64,000 bases of DNA from JBCDCB01 sp039182735 (GCA_039182735.1 JBCDCB010000004.1:1-64000), one strand, 5' to 3'. Counted from the first letter of the stretch, positions 15,971-24,824 are shown. Program-made: numbers and translations. The notes: a model not told the origin generated them from the letters alone.

Positions 15971-17593
15971 ATGACCGCCACCGCGACCGCCCAGCGCACC
16001 GACACCCACGTCACCCTTCCGGCCGACTCGAACCAGGCGCTCGGCATCGCGGAATACGCCATCGCCTTCATGGCGGGCGAACTCGGCGACGGACCCGCCG
16101 AAACCGTCTTCGCGATGACCCGTCGTTTCCACACCGACGCCGTCTTCTGCGGCGTCTCCGCCCTCGCGCTGGGCACCAACGCGCCGACCGTCCTCCAGCA
16201 GGAAGCACTCGCCTACCCCGCGGGCATCGGCGAACGCGGCGCGAGCGTCTTTGGCTCCACCGTGAAGGTCAAGTGCGAGAAAGCGATCCTCGCCAACAAC
16301 GCCGCCGTCCGCGAGTGGGACAGCAACGGCACGAACTTCGGCTACAACCCGGCGCTGGGCCACACCGCCGGCGAGTTCGGGCATAACGACTTCTATTCCG
16401 TCGCCGTCTCCGCCTGTCAGGCAACGGACCGACCAGGCAGCGACGCGCTCCGCGCGATGATCCTGCACGACGAGATCCGCGGGCGCCTCGCCGAGGTCTT
16501 CAGCCTCAAGTCCTACAAGATCGATCACGTGGTGCATGGCGCGATCGCATCCGCCGCGGTCTACGGCGCGCTCTGCGGTGCGACCGCCGAGCAGATCGAA
16601 TCCGCCATCGGCATGACCGTCGCGCACTTCATCCCGTGGCGCGCGATCCGCGCCGGCAAGCAGCTGTCGGACAGCAAGGGCGCATCGGCCGCGATCAGCA
16701 GCGAGGTCGCCGTCCTCGCGATGGAGCGCGCGATGCGCGGCTTCATCGGGCCCAAGGACATCTTCCGCAACCCCGAGGCCATCTTCCGCTTCTTCGAACC
16801 GACCACCGAGGGCGACCAGCGCTGGACCGAGCTCGCGCCGAGCCCGTTTGATCTCGTCCTCGCGCACAGCGGCGACGACTTCGCTGTCATGGGCATGCAC
16901 TTCAAGCTGGGCCTGTACGAGCACCAGTCCGCCGGCGCGATCCAAGGGCTCATCAACCTCGTCGCGCAGAACCCCGACCTCGCTTCGAGCAACGGCGACA
17001 ACATCACCGGCATCCACATCCTCGCGTACGAGCCGGCCTTCGGGATCATCGGCAACCCCGCCAAGATGGACCCCACCACGCGCCAGTCCGCCGACCACTC
17101 GATGGCGTACATCGTCTCGACCGCGCTGCGCAAGGCCGTCGAGCTCAAGGCGAAGGGCGAACTGCCCACGGGCGGGCCTGCCAACTGCGAGACGTGGAAG
17201 CCCCTCATGCTCTCGCCGTGGGATTACAAGACCGACGAGTCCGCCATCCATCACCCGCTCACCCGATCGCTCATGAGCAAGATCACTTTCGAGCACGGCG
17301 GCAAGGAGTACGACGACAAGTACCCCGACGGCATCCCCACCTCTCTGAAGATCACCGACGCGAGCGGCACCGTGCACGACTCGGGCTTCATCATGTACCC
17401 CATCGGGCACGCGCGACACACCGAGGCCGACCTCGACGACATGCTCGCGGCCAAGTGGGCCATGCTCGGCGAAGCCAGCGGCATCGACATCGACACCCCG
17501 CGCGACCGGCTTGACCGCATCGGCGAACTCGACAGCGCCGAGATGCAATCCGTCTACGCGATCACGTACACGCCGCGGAGCGACTACGAGTAA
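15971..17593 (+). CDS. prpD: MmgE/PrpD family 2-methylcitrate dehydratase
   Basis: 540 residues, somewhat longer than enterobacterial PrpD. Conserved stretches: NNAAVREWDSNGTNF, FKSYKIDHVVHGAIAS-like SLKSYKIDHVVHGA, HFIPWRAIRAGKQLSDSKGA, MGMHFKLGLYEHQSAGA and FIMYPIGHARH. The enzyme dehydrates 2-methylcitrate to 2-methylaconitate in propionate catabolism. It starts six bases after GGAG. prpB and prpC follow on the same strand within 4.5 kb, which supports the methylcitrate assignment over other MmgE/PrpD members (for example cis-aconitate decarboxylase). TATCGT about 35 bases upstream is a possible -10. Confidence 0.9.
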   Translation: MTATATAQRTDTHVTLPADSNQALGIAEYAIAFMAGELGDGPAETVFAMTRRFHTDAVFCGVSALALGTNAPTVLQQEALAYPAGIGERGASVFGSTVKVKCEKAILANNAAVREWDSNGTNFGYNPALGHTAGEFGHNDFYSVAVSACQATDRPGSDALRAMILHDEIRGRLAEVFSLKSYKIDHVVHGAIASAAVYGALCGATAEQIESAIGMTVAHFIPWRAIRAGKQLSDSKGASAAISSEVAVLAMERAMRGFIGPKDIFRNPEAIFRFFEPTTEGDQRWTELAPSPFDLVLAHSGDDFAVMGMHFKLGLYEHQSAGAIQGLINLVAQNPDLASSNGDNITGIHILAYEPAFGIIGNPAKMDPTTRQSADHSMAYIVSTALRKAVELKAKGELPTGGPANCETWKPLMLSPWDYKTDESAIHHPLTRSLMSKITFEHGGKEYDDKYPDGIPTSLKITDASGTVHDSGFIMYPIGHARHTEADLDDMLAAKWAMLGEASGIDIDTPRDRLDRIGELDSAEMQSVYAITYTPRSDYE

Positions 17594-17603
17594 GCGGAAC
17601 CGC

Positions 17604-18041
17604 TCAGTGGCTCCGCTCGAGCATCTCGAAGTCTTCGAAGTCGAAGCCCGGCGCGACGACGCAGCCGACGAGCGCATACCCCGAGTCGCCGGGCAGCGCC
17701 TCGGCCTCCTGCCACCAGCCCGGCGGCACGACGGCTTGCAACGCGCCACGCCATGCGAGCGTGACATCGCGCGTGGTTTCGGTCGTCTCGCCCATGCCCA
17801 ACCGGAGCGGATCACCGGACTGGTGTAGCCACAGCTCTTCGCTGCGCACGCGATGCCACGCGCTGCGCTCGCCAGTACGCAGCAGGAACAGGATGCTCGT
17901 ACACATCGCGCGATGGCCGGGATACCCGCTCGGCAGCGCCTCGCGCGCGATCGTCACGTTCGAACGGTGCAGCTCGCGGTAGAACCCGCCCTCTGGGTGC
18001 GGCATCAATCCGTATCGCTCGATGACCTCATTGGCTTTCAT
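17604..18041 (-). CDS. DUF985 cupin-fold protein
   Basis: 145 residues. The motif order, VIERYGLMPHPEGGFYREL, then SILFLLRTGERSAWHRVRSEE, LWLHQSGDPLRL, QAVVPPGWWQEAEAL and LVGCVVAPGFDFEDFEM, is diagnostic of the DUF985/YML079-like cupins. The natural ligand is unknown; a sugar-nucleotide or nucleoside-like ligand has been suggested from structures. It is divergent from prpB, with only 23 bases between the start codons. Confidence 0.9.
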   Translation of the reverse strand: MKANEVIERYGLMPHPEGGFYRELHRSNVTIAREALPSGYPGHRAMCTSILFLLRTGERSAWHRVRSEELWLHQSGDPLRLGMGETTETTRDVTLAWRGALQAVVPPGWWQEAEALPGDSGYALVGCVVAPGFDFEDFEMLERSH

Positions 18042-18048
18042 GCTCGCG

Positions 18049-18054
18049 AGGCTA
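18049..18054 (-). promoter_or_regulatory. Leaderless-type -10 box for the DUF985 gene
   Basis: TAGCCT (18054-18049), then seven bases CGCGAGC, then ATG at 18041. It overlaps the oppositely oriented box of prpB by two bases. Confidence 0.55.
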
Positions 18055-18058
18055 CCAT
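18053..18058 (+). promoter_or_regulatory. Leaderless-type -10 box for prpB
   Basis: TACCAT, then six bases CGCAAC, then ATG at 18065. No Shine-Dalgarno fits in the 23-base divergent gap, which supports leaderless translation on both sides. Confidence 0.6.
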
Positions 18059-18064
18059 CGCAAC

Positions 18065-18988
18065 ATGAGCACCCACGCGACACATCTCCCCGGCAACCGG
18101 CTCCGAACCCTCATGAACGAAGGCTGCGTCGGGCTCCCCGGCGCGTACAACGGCCTCGTCGCGCGACAAGCCGCGACCATCGGGTTCGACGGCTTGTACG
18201 TCTCGGGCGCCGCGGTCACCGCGTCGTTCGGCGTGCCCGACATCGGGATGCTCTCGCTCACCGAGTTCTGCAACGTGATCTACCAGGTCACCGTCGCGAG
18301 CGGGCTGCCCGTGCTCTGCGACGCCGACACCGGCTTCGGCGAATCGGAGATAACCCGGCGCGCCGTCGCCGAGTACCACCGCGCCGGAGCCGCGGGCTTC
18401 CACATCGAAGACCAGGTCTTCCCCAAGCGCTGCGGGCACCTCGACGGCAAGACGCTCGTCTCGATCGATCACTTCCAGGAGAAGGTCGCCGCCGCCGCCA
18501 GTGCCCGCGACGACCTGACCGATGGCTCATTCGTGGTCTGCGCGCGCACGGACGCCTACGGCGTTGACGGGATGGACGCGACCATCGAACGCGCCAAGGC
18601 CTACGTCGATGCCGGCGCCGACATGCTCTTCCCCGACGGCATGCGCACCGAGTCCGATTACGCCACCTTCGCCGAGGCGCTCCGCAACTACACCGGCGGC
18701 AGCAGCCGGCGGGAGCCCTACCTGCTCGCGATCATGACCGAGTTCGGCAAGACCGAGATGATCTCGCTCGATCGCTTCGCCGAACTCGGCTACCACTGCG
18801 TGATCTGGCCGGTCTCCTCGCTGCGCATCACGATGCACGCGGTGCGCGAGGGGCTCCAGGCGATCCGCGACGCCGGCTCGCCCGAGCCGGTGCTCGAACG
18901 CATGCAGACACGCAAAGACCTGTACGAACTGCTGCGCTACACGCCGGGTCAGGAGTGGTCGTTCCCATCTGCGATCGACAAGGGCTGA
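18065..18988 (+). CDS. prpB: 2-methylisocitrate lyase
   Basis: 307 residues of the isocitrate lyase/PEP mutase superfamily. It has LPGAYNGLVARQAATIGFDG, the metal-binding CDADTGFGE (Asp86, Asp88) and the PKRCGHLDGK catalytic loop (Lys121-His125, Cys123). The KRCGH form is characteristic of methylisocitrate lyase. It cleaves 2-methylisocitrate to pyruvate and succinate, the last step of the methylcitrate cycle. It lies between prpD and prpC and appears to have its own promoter. The 3' end overlaps the convergent zinc-ribbon gene by 40 bases. Confidence 0.93.
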   Translation: MSTHATHLPGNRLRTLMNEGCVGLPGAYNGLVARQAATIGFDGLYVSGAAVTASFGVPDIGMLSLTEFCNVIYQVTVASGLPVLCDADTGFGESEITRRAVAEYHRAGAAGFHIEDQVFPKRCGHLDGKTLVSIDHFQEKVAAAASARDDLTDGSFVVCARTDAYGVDGMDATIERAKAYVDAGADMLFPDGMRTESDYATFAEALRNYTGGSSRREPYLLAIMTEFGKTEMISLDRFAELGYHCVIWPVSSLRITMHAVREGLQAIRDAGSPEPVLERMQTRKDLYELLRYTPGQEWSFPSAIDKG

Positions 18989-19611
18989 GCCCAGAGGCCA
19001 ACACGGTGCCGGACCTCGACCTTGTTGAAGGGAGTGCCGCACTCCGGGCACATGCCGATGTCGTTGAGACCCGACAGTTCGTATCCACATTTCGTGCAGC
19101 CGTGCAGGCCGTGCCTCACGGCTTCCTGTTCGACCCGAAGACGCCATGTTGCCCGAGCGAGTTGCGTCAATCCAATCAGAGTCAACGTACAGAAAGCCGC
19201 AACAGCGAACACCCAGGTGCCGAAGCTTCCGACCTGCGGAGAGAGCAGCCTGCCGAACAAGAGGAGGCAAATAGACGCGATGCACAGCGGGAAGTACGCG
19301 TACGAGTGCCAGTGCTCCTGCAACCGGTTTTTCCTAGCATGTTCGAGACGATCGATCGACCCACCCCACACCGGCACCCAGTCACGCTTCAGCGCACCGA
19401 TCCCGTGGATCAGCCACAGCGGGTTCTTCCATGTCGCGATGCAGACAAACGCTGCCGGAAGAAGTCCCACCAAGAACATGGCACATCCAACAACAAGCGC
19501 CGAGAAGGCCGTCAGTCCGCCCACGAACATCAACACGACGCACCCCACGTAGAAGCGAACAACTCGCCGATGAGCGCGCGTGAACGTGAGTCCTGAGCGA
19601 AGCTCTGTCAT
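18949..19611 (-). CDS. Membrane protein with C-terminal zinc ribbon (1 of 2)
   Basis: 220 residues. Two N-terminal membrane helices (about 19-62), a second hydrophobic pair (about 105-150), then a cytoplasm-facing tail with CTKCGYELSGLNDIGMCPEC: a four-cysteine zinc ribbon of the CxxCGYxLxGL...CPECG kind. I do not know its function. It overlaps the 3' end of prpB convergently and has a paralogue immediately upstream. Base composition is visibly lower in GC than in the flanking prp genes. AGGAG is present about 12 bases before the ATG. Confidence 0.75.
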   Translation of the reverse strand: MTELRSGLTFTRAHRRVVRFYVGCVVLMFVGGLTAFSALVVGCAMFLVGLLPAAFVCIATWKNPLWLIHGIGALKRDWVPVWGGSIDRLEHARKNRLQEHWHSYAYFPLCIASICLLLFGRLLSPQVGSFGTWVFAVAAFCTLTLIGLTQLARATWRLRVEQEAVRHGLHGCTKCGYELSGLNDIGMCPECGTPFNKVEVRHRVGLWAQPLSIADGNDHS

Positions 19612-19641
19612 AGCGATCTTGATCTCCTGACGAATAGTCGT

Positions 19642-20259
19642 TCAGTGATCCGGCGGCTCAAACCCGACGCGCTCGCACACCGCGGGAAGGTCGTACGCGC
19701 TGCCGCACTCGGGGCACGTGCCGACGTTATCGAGACCACCGAGGTGGTAGCCGCAGCGTTCGCAGTAGCCACCCGCGAAGATTGCGACTTTCTCTGCGTA
19801 CCTCCCCGAGCACAGAATCATGTATCCGAACCCGATCGCGCCCAGCAGTCTGAGGACAACATTGTCTACACGGCTAACCCATGTCATGCGCGAACCAACA
19901 ACATGGTTTAGCACACCTGAGCATGATGAGATAGAAACAGCAACATACAGCAAAATAAACAGGATGACGTACCGATTCCGCCACCACGCATCGGACCTGT
20001 TCGCTTGTTCAGTCCTCAGAAAGTCCCGCGCACGTTCGATGTCGCTGTTCTGCCGATGCCAAATCCGATTCGACATCCAAACTGTCCACAAGTGCGAACG
20101 AGCCGCAAAGAGAACCGCGGCGATGCTGCCGTAGCAGACAAACTGCACGAGGTGTCGATGCGGGTCTCGCGATGAAACGAACAGCACTGGAATGCTCAGC
20201 AACGCGCAAAGCGGAAACAGGAATGCGGTCATCCGATATGCCCTGCGCCACCGCTCCAT
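19642..20259 (-). CDS. Membrane protein with C-terminal zinc ribbon (2 of 2)
   Basis: 205 residues from ATG at 20259 (GGAGG four bases upstream). Membrane helices lie at about 9-30, 39-60, 98-118 and 130-152, followed by CERCGYHLGGLDNVGTCPEC, the same zinc-ribbon tail as the gene 30 bases downstream. The order of helices and ribbon shows the two are paralogues, but the membrane parts are widely diverged. The function is unknown. Confidence 0.75.
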   Translation of the reverse strand: MERWRRAYRMTAFLFPLCALLSIPVLFVSSRDPHRHLVQFVCYGSIAAVLFAARSHLWTVWMSNRIWHRQNSDIERARDFLRTEQANRSDAWWRNRYVILFILLYVAVSISSCSGVLNHVVGSRMTWVSRVDNVVLRLLGAIGFGYMILCSGRYAEKVAIFAGGYCERCGYHLGGLDNVGTCPECGSAYDLPAVCERVGFEPPDH

Positions 20260-20342
20260 CGCGCCTCCGCACGCCGGTTCCACTTCCCTCCTACTGTATC
20301 GCTCGGCGATTCCCGCCCCACCGCGATCTACAAGGAGCCCAC

Positions 20343-21494
20343 ATGTCCGCCACCGCTGAACTCAAGTCCACCGGCCTCGAAGGCGTCACCGCCGGCAAAA
20401 CCGCCATCTGCTCCGTCAACCAGACGCAGCTCATCTATCGCGGCTTCGAAATCGCCGACCTCGCCGAGCACGCCACGTTCGAAGAGGTCGCCTTCCTCCT
20501 CCTCGAAGGGCACAAGCCCTCGAAGGACGAACTCGCACGCTTCGATCAAGAACTCAAGTCGCAGCGGGCGATCCCGGAGCAGGTCACGACGTACCTGCAG
20601 GCCGCCGTCCCCGCGCTCAAGTCCGGCGCGGCCGTCCCGATGGACGTGCTCCGCACCGCGGTCTCCATCCTCGGCAACCTCGACCCGCAGTCGCAGGCGA
20701 TCGACGCGGACGCCGAACTCGCCAAGGCCAAGCGCCTCACCGCGCAGATCGCGACCGTCATCGGGCACATGCAGAACCTGCTCGACGGCAAGGCGATCGT
20801 GACGCCCGACCCGAATCTCTCGCACGCCGCGAACCTGCTCTACATGATCACCGGCGACAAGCCGAGCGACGAGTACGCGCGGGTCATCGACGTCTCGCTG
20901 ATCCTCTACGCCGAGCACGATTACAACGCGAGCACGTTCACCAGCCGCGTCATCGCGGGCACGCTCAGCGACATGCACGGCGCGGTCACCGGCGCGATCG
21001 CGGCGCTCAAGGGTCCGCTGCACGGCGGCGCCAACGAAGCCGCCATGGACATGATGAAGGAGATCTTCGACGCGCACGCCAAGGGCACCAGCGTCGAGGA
21101 CTGGATGCAGCAGGCCTTCGACCAGAAGAAGAAGCTCATGGGCTTCGGTCACCGCGTCTACAAGAACGGCGACCACCGCGCGAGCATCCTGATGGAACTC
21201 GGGCGGAAGATCGCGCAGGACATCGGCGGCGACGCCGTCACGCTCTTCGAGCTCGGCGACCGGGTCATCGAGATCATGCGCGAGCAGAAGAACATCCATC
21301 CGAACGTGGACTTCCCCTGCGGGCTCACGTACTACGTGATGGGCATCCCGGTGCCGCAGTACACGCCGATCTTCGTGGCGTCACGCATCACGGGCTGGGC
21401 GGCGCACATCATGGAGCAGCACTCGAACAACCGCCTGATCCGCCCGATCGCGGAGTACGCGGGCCCTAAGCTGCGCCAGTGGAACGACGCCTGA
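20343..21494 (+). CDS. prpC: 2-methylcitrate synthase / citrate synthase
   Basis: 383 residues, the short citrate-synthase type. Active-site motifs: YAEHDYNAST (His192), GPLHGGANEAAM (His227), GFGHRVYKNGDHR (His270) and NVDFPCGLTYY (Asp323). The family condenses an acyl-CoA with oxaloacetate; with prpB and prpD beside it, propionyl-CoA is the likely substrate. A dual role as the housekeeping citrate synthase cannot be ruled out. AAGGAG lies six bases before the ATG, and TACTGT at 20292-20297 is a plausible -10. Confidence 0.9.
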   Translation: MSATAELKSTGLEGVTAGKTAICSVNQTQLIYRGFEIADLAEHATFEEVAFLLLEGHKPSKDELARFDQELKSQRAIPEQVTTYLQAAVPALKSGAAVPMDVLRTAVSILGNLDPQSQAIDADAELAKAKRLTAQIATVIGHMQNLLDGKAIVTPDPNLSHAANLLYMITGDKPSDEYARVIDVSLILYAEHDYNASTFTSRVIAGTLSDMHGAVTGAIAALKGPLHGGANEAAMDMMKEIFDAHAKGTSVEDWMQQAFDQKKKLMGFGHRVYKNGDHRASILMELGRKIAQDIGGDAVTLFELGDRVIEIMREQKNIHPNVDFPCGLTYYVMGIPVPQYTPIFVASRITGWAAHIMEQHSNNRLIRPIAEYAGPKLRQWNDA

Positions 21495-21618
21495 GCGTCC
21501 TGAAAGCCGATTCGCAACCCCTTTGTCCGACTGCTGTAGCATAAACGATGCCGTCAACGCGTCGCGCGGTGTGCGTGCGCTCGGCGAAGACCGATCAGAC
21601 GCCATGCGGAGGAACGCC

Positions 21619-23007
21619 ATGCGCTTCAAGACCACGACCCTGCTCGCCGCGATCGCCGGGCTTTCCATGAACGTTGGCGCCTTCGCCGAGATCACCGACG
21701 AGCAGATCCAGGACGCGATCAGCGGGTTCATGCAGTCGTACAACAGCGCGCGCATGGCGGGCACGCTGAGCGCCGAGAGCATGGTCGAGATGCAGAACGC
21801 CGCCGTCGCGGATCTCGACTACTCCGAGCTCACGCTCGATCAGATGCTCGAGCTCCGCCCGATGCGCCTGCTCTGGATCGAAAGCAAGCTGGACCAGATC
21901 CGCCCGACGCTCGACAAGATGTCGAAGCAAGAAGGCGTGGGCGGTGCCGCGGCGGCCACGCTCTACGCCGGCATGACCACCACGAGCCTCGCGGGCGAGC
22001 AGGGCAAGGGCGTCGAACGCGTCGAGGCGCTCGAACGCGCCGTCAACCACCCGGCGATGGGCGAGGCCTTCTCCAGCGGTCGCGCCGGCTTCGCGAGCGA
22101 CGTCATCAGCACCTACGTCATGTACATCGCGCAGGAAAACGTCGAGAAAGAACGCATCAAAGAGCTCGCGCCCAAGCTCGCGAGCATGCTCGGCTCGATG
22201 GACGCCGAGACCCCGGACGGGCAGCTCATGATGGGCATGGGCGGCATCGAGCTGCTCCGCAAGGCCGGCGCACCGGAATCAAACGTGCAGGAGGCGCGGA
22301 CGGCGATGCTCGCGGCCCTGAACTCACGCATCGAGACCGTGAACGCCGCAACCCCGGATCCGACCACGATGTCGCCCGAAGAAATGCAGCAGGCGATGGC
22401 GATGGCGCAGACGGTTGAGCGCATGCGTTCGGTCGCCGAGTCGCTCGAATCGCCGCTGGCGCTCAAGCCCCTCGTCGGGAGCAACGCGCCGGACCTCGAC
22501 GTCGTGTGGTCGAGCGATCCGGGCATCACTTCGCTCGAATCGATGAAGGGCAAGGTCGTGGTCCTCGACTTCTGGGCGACGTGGTGCGGCCCGTGCATCC
22601 GCTCCTTCCCCAACGTCAAGGAACTCGTCTCGCACTACGAGGGCTACAACGTGCAGGTCGTGGGCGTCACGAGCATCCAGGGCGCGCACTTCGGCAGCGA
22701 AGGCCAGATCGACACCGAGGGCGATCCCCGCAAGGAGTTCAACCTCATGAAGGACTACATCGCCGAGCGCGAACTCACCTGGCCCACCATCTTCACCGAG
22801 CAGGAAGTCTTCAACCCCGAGTACGGCGTGCGCGGGATCCCGCACGTCGCGATCATCGACCCGGAGGGCGTCGTCCGCTACCGCGGGCTGCACCCCGCCA
22901 CCCCCCTCGCCGACAAGTCAAAGAAGATCGATGCGCTGCTCGCCGAGTTCGGCTTCGACGCGCCCGAGCCCGTCGAGGACGATGCGCCGACCTCCGACGA
23001 GGGCTGA
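21619..23007 (+). CDS. Exported TlpA-like thioredoxin-fold protein
   Basis: 462 residues. A signal peptide (MRFKTTTLLAAIAGLSMNVG) precedes a ~270-residue helical region of unknown type rich in Met/Ala/Glu, then a redoxin/TlpA domain with VVVLDFWATWCGPCIRSF (Cys323 and Cys326) and the cis-Pro segment VRGIPHVAIIDPEG. The C-terminal tail is acidic. TlpA-type proteins are periplasmic thiol-disulfide reductants. The start is chosen because GGAGG lies six bases upstream and the signal peptide follows directly. The large N-terminal extension is unusual for TlpA and may be a substrate- or membrane-interaction domain. Confidence 0.85.
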   Translation: MRFKTTTLLAAIAGLSMNVGAFAEITDEQIQDAISGFMQSYNSARMAGTLSAESMVEMQNAAVADLDYSELTLDQMLELRPMRLLWIESKLDQIRPTLDKMSKQEGVGGAAAATLYAGMTTTSLAGEQGKGVERVEALERAVNHPAMGEAFSSGRAGFASDVISTYVMYIAQENVEKERIKELAPKLASMLGSMDAETPDGQLMMGMGGIELLRKAGAPESNVQEARTAMLAALNSRIETVNAATPDPTTMSPEEMQQAMAMAQTVERMRSVAESLESPLALKPLVGSNAPDLDVVWSSDPGITSLESMKGKVVVLDFWATWCGPCIRSFPNVKELVSHYEGYNVQVVGVTSIQGAHFGSEGQIDTEGDPRKEFNLMKDYIAERELTWPTIFTEQEVFNPEYGVRGIPHVAIIDPEGVVRYRGLHPATPLADKSKKIDALLAEFGFDAPEPVEDDAPTSDEG

Positions 23008-23032
23008 GCCCGACCGCATCGCCGCGCACCGC

Positions 23033-23070
23033 TAGACTCCGCTCCACGCCGACAACCGGCGTGCGCGGAG
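23033..23070 (+). promoter_or_regulatory. -10 box and 5' stem-loop of the carboxyltransferase gene
   Basis: TAGACT (23033-23038) would start transcription near 23045. The mRNA would then begin almost directly with ACGCCG-ACAAC-CGGCGT (23046-23062), followed by the GCGGAG Shine-Dalgarno (23065-23070). In a longer transcript, CTCCGC (23037-23042) could pair with GCGGAG and hide it. Confidence 0.45.
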
Positions 23071-23080
23071 TTTGTGCGCC

Positions 23081-24730
23081 ATGACCACGACCGACTCGAC
23101 CACCACCATCAACCCGCTGCGCGCGCTCAACGAGCAGTACCAGCAGATCGAGCGTGAGCTCCGCAAGGGCGGCGGCGACAAGTCCATCGATCGCCAGCAC
23201 AAGAAGAACCGCCTCACCGCGCGCGAGCGAATCGACAGGCTCGTCGATGACGCGGACGAGTTCTTCGAGATCGGGCTCTGGGCCGCGTACAACATGTATA
23301 CAGAGCAAGGCGGCGCGCCCGGCGCGGGCGTCGTCACCGGCGTCGGCTCGATCCACGGCAAGCCCTGCATGATCATCGCCAACGACGCCACCGTGAAGGC
23401 CGGCGCGTTCTTCCCGATGACCTGCAAGAAGATCATCCGCGCGCAGACCGTCGCGCACATGGCGCGCCTGCCGCTCGTGTACCTCGTCGATTCCGCGGGG
23501 GTGTTCCTCCCGCTGCAAGAGGACGTCTTCCCGGACACCGACGACTTCGGTCGCATCTTCCGGAACAACGCCGTGCTCTCGGCCGAGGGCATCCCGCAGC
23601 TCGCCGCGATCATGGGCTACTGCGTCGCCGGCGGCGGGTACCTCCCCGTCCTCTGCGACACGCTCCTGATGACCGAAGGTTCCGGTCTCTACCTCGCCGG
23701 GCCCGCGCTCGTGAAAGCCGCGATCGGGCAGGAGGTCTCCGACGAGGAACTCGGCGGCGCCTCCATGCACGCCTCCATCTCCGGCACCATCGACTTCAAA
23801 GAACCCGACGACGACGCCTGCATCAAGCGCCTCCGTTCGCTCATCGAGAAGCACGACGCGATTCGCGCGTTTGAGCCACGCGACGACTTCTCCGAACCCG
23901 AGCGTTCCACGGAAGACGTCTTCTCCATCTACGGCGCGGGCACGGGCGGGCAGCACGACGTCCGCGACATCATCGCAACGATCGCAGACGCCGACTCGTT
24001 CGACGAATACAAGTCCGACTACGGCGAGTCCATCGTCTGCGCCTACGCGCAGGTCGAAGGCCAGGCCGTTGGCATCGTCGCCAACCAGAAGAACGTCACC
24101 CGGCGCGCGCAGCCCGGCGGCAAAGCCGGGCCCTCCTACTCCGTCAACATGCCGGGCGTCATCTACGACGATTCCGCCGACAAAGCCGCCCGCTTCATCA
24201 TGGATTGCAACCAGCGCAGACTCCCCATCGTCTTTCTGCACGACACCACCGGCTTCATGGTCGGGCGCGACAGCGAGCAGCAGGGCATCATCCGTTCCGG
24301 CGCCAAGATGGTGAACGCCATGAGCAACACCGTCACCCCCAAGATTGTCGTCATCTTGGGCGGCTCCTACGGCGCGGGCAACTACGCGATGTGCGGGCGC
24401 GCCTTCGACCCGTTCGTCTCCATGGCGTGGCCCGGCGCGAAGTGCGCCGTCATGGGCGCCGCGCAGGCCACCGGCACGCTCGCGATGATCGAAGAGCGCT
24501 CGCGCCAGCGCAAAGGCGAGGAGATCGACGCCGAGACGCACAAGGCGATCCTCGACGCCGTCGCCGACTCCTACAACGAGCAGCAGGACATCCGCCACGG
24601 CGCCGCGCGCGGGTGGCTCGATCGGATCATCCAGCCGCAGGACACCCGGCGCGAGATCGCCCGCGCCCTGCGAGCCGCGCACAACTGGGATCACTCGCGC
24701 GAGTTCAAGACCGGCGTGCTGCAGGTCTGA
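23081..24730 (+). CDS. Acyl-CoA carboxylase carboxyltransferase subunit, methylcrotonyl-CoA carboxylase beta-like
   Basis: 549 residues with both crotonase-fold halves of a biotin-dependent carboxyltransferase. N half: KKNRLTARERIDRLVDD, VVTGVGSIHGKPCMIIANDA, VDSAGVFLPLQEDVFPDTDD and FGRIFRNNAVLSAEGIPQ. C half: PGVIYDDSADKAARFIMDCN, DTTGFMVGRDSEQQGIIRSG and ILGGSYGAGNYAMCGRAFDP. The VFPD..DFGRIF.N...SA.GIPQ block is typical of the methylcrotonyl/geranyl-CoA carboxylase branch. It would carboxylate 3-methylcrotonyl-CoA in leucine breakdown; HMG-CoA lyase and LiuC-like hydratase genes downstream support this. The biotin-carboxylase/BCCP subunit is not in the window. Propionyl-CoA remains a possible substrate. 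Confidence 0.88.
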   Translation: MTTTDSTTTINPLRALNEQYQQIERELRKGGGDKSIDRQHKKNRLTARERIDRLVDDADEFFEIGLWAAYNMYTEQGGAPGAGVVTGVGSIHGKPCMIIANDATVKAGAFFPMTCKKIIRAQTVAHMARLPLVYLVDSAGVFLPLQEDVFPDTDDFGRIFRNNAVLSAEGIPQLAAIMGYCVAGGGYLPVLCDTLLMTEGSGLYLAGPALVKAAIGQEVSDEELGGASMHASISGTIDFKEPDDDACIKRLRSLIEKHDAIRAFEPRDDFSEPERSTEDVFSIYGAGTGGQHDVRDIIATIADADSFDEYKSDYGESIVCAYAQVEGQAVGIVANQKNVTRRAQPGGKAGPSYSVNMPGVIYDDSADKAARFIMDCNQRRLPIVFLHDTTGFMVGRDSEQQGIIRSGAKMVNAMSNTVTPKIVVILGGSYGAGNYAMCGRAFDPFVSMAWPGAKCAVMGAAQATGTLAMIEERSRQRKGEEIDAETHKAILDAVADSYNEQQDIRHGAARGWLDRIIQPQDTRREIARALRAAHNWDHSREFKTGVLQV

Positions 24731-24764
24731 TCCCGCGACTTCTCCCGCGTCGTTCGGGAACCGC

Positions 24765-24824
24765 TTGCATCCGGGAGATCCGAGCGCACACTGGCGTAGC
24801 GACGATCCGCACAGGGGTCGTCGC
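24765..24824 (+). promoter_or_regulatory. Promoter with 5'-terminal stem-loop before a PEP-CTERM gene
   Basis: -35 TTGCAT (24765-24770), a 16-base spacer, and -10 CACACT (24787-24792). Seven bases later the predicted transcript begins with GCGACGA (24799-24805), which pairs perfectly with TCGTCGC (24818-24824). GGAGGAG follows before the GTG start. Confidence 0.5.

Noticed and set aside
18949..18988. prpB ending earlier because of the overlap with the convergent gene
   Set aside because: The prpB C-terminus up to the stop has the expected length, so a 40-base convergent overlap is accepted.
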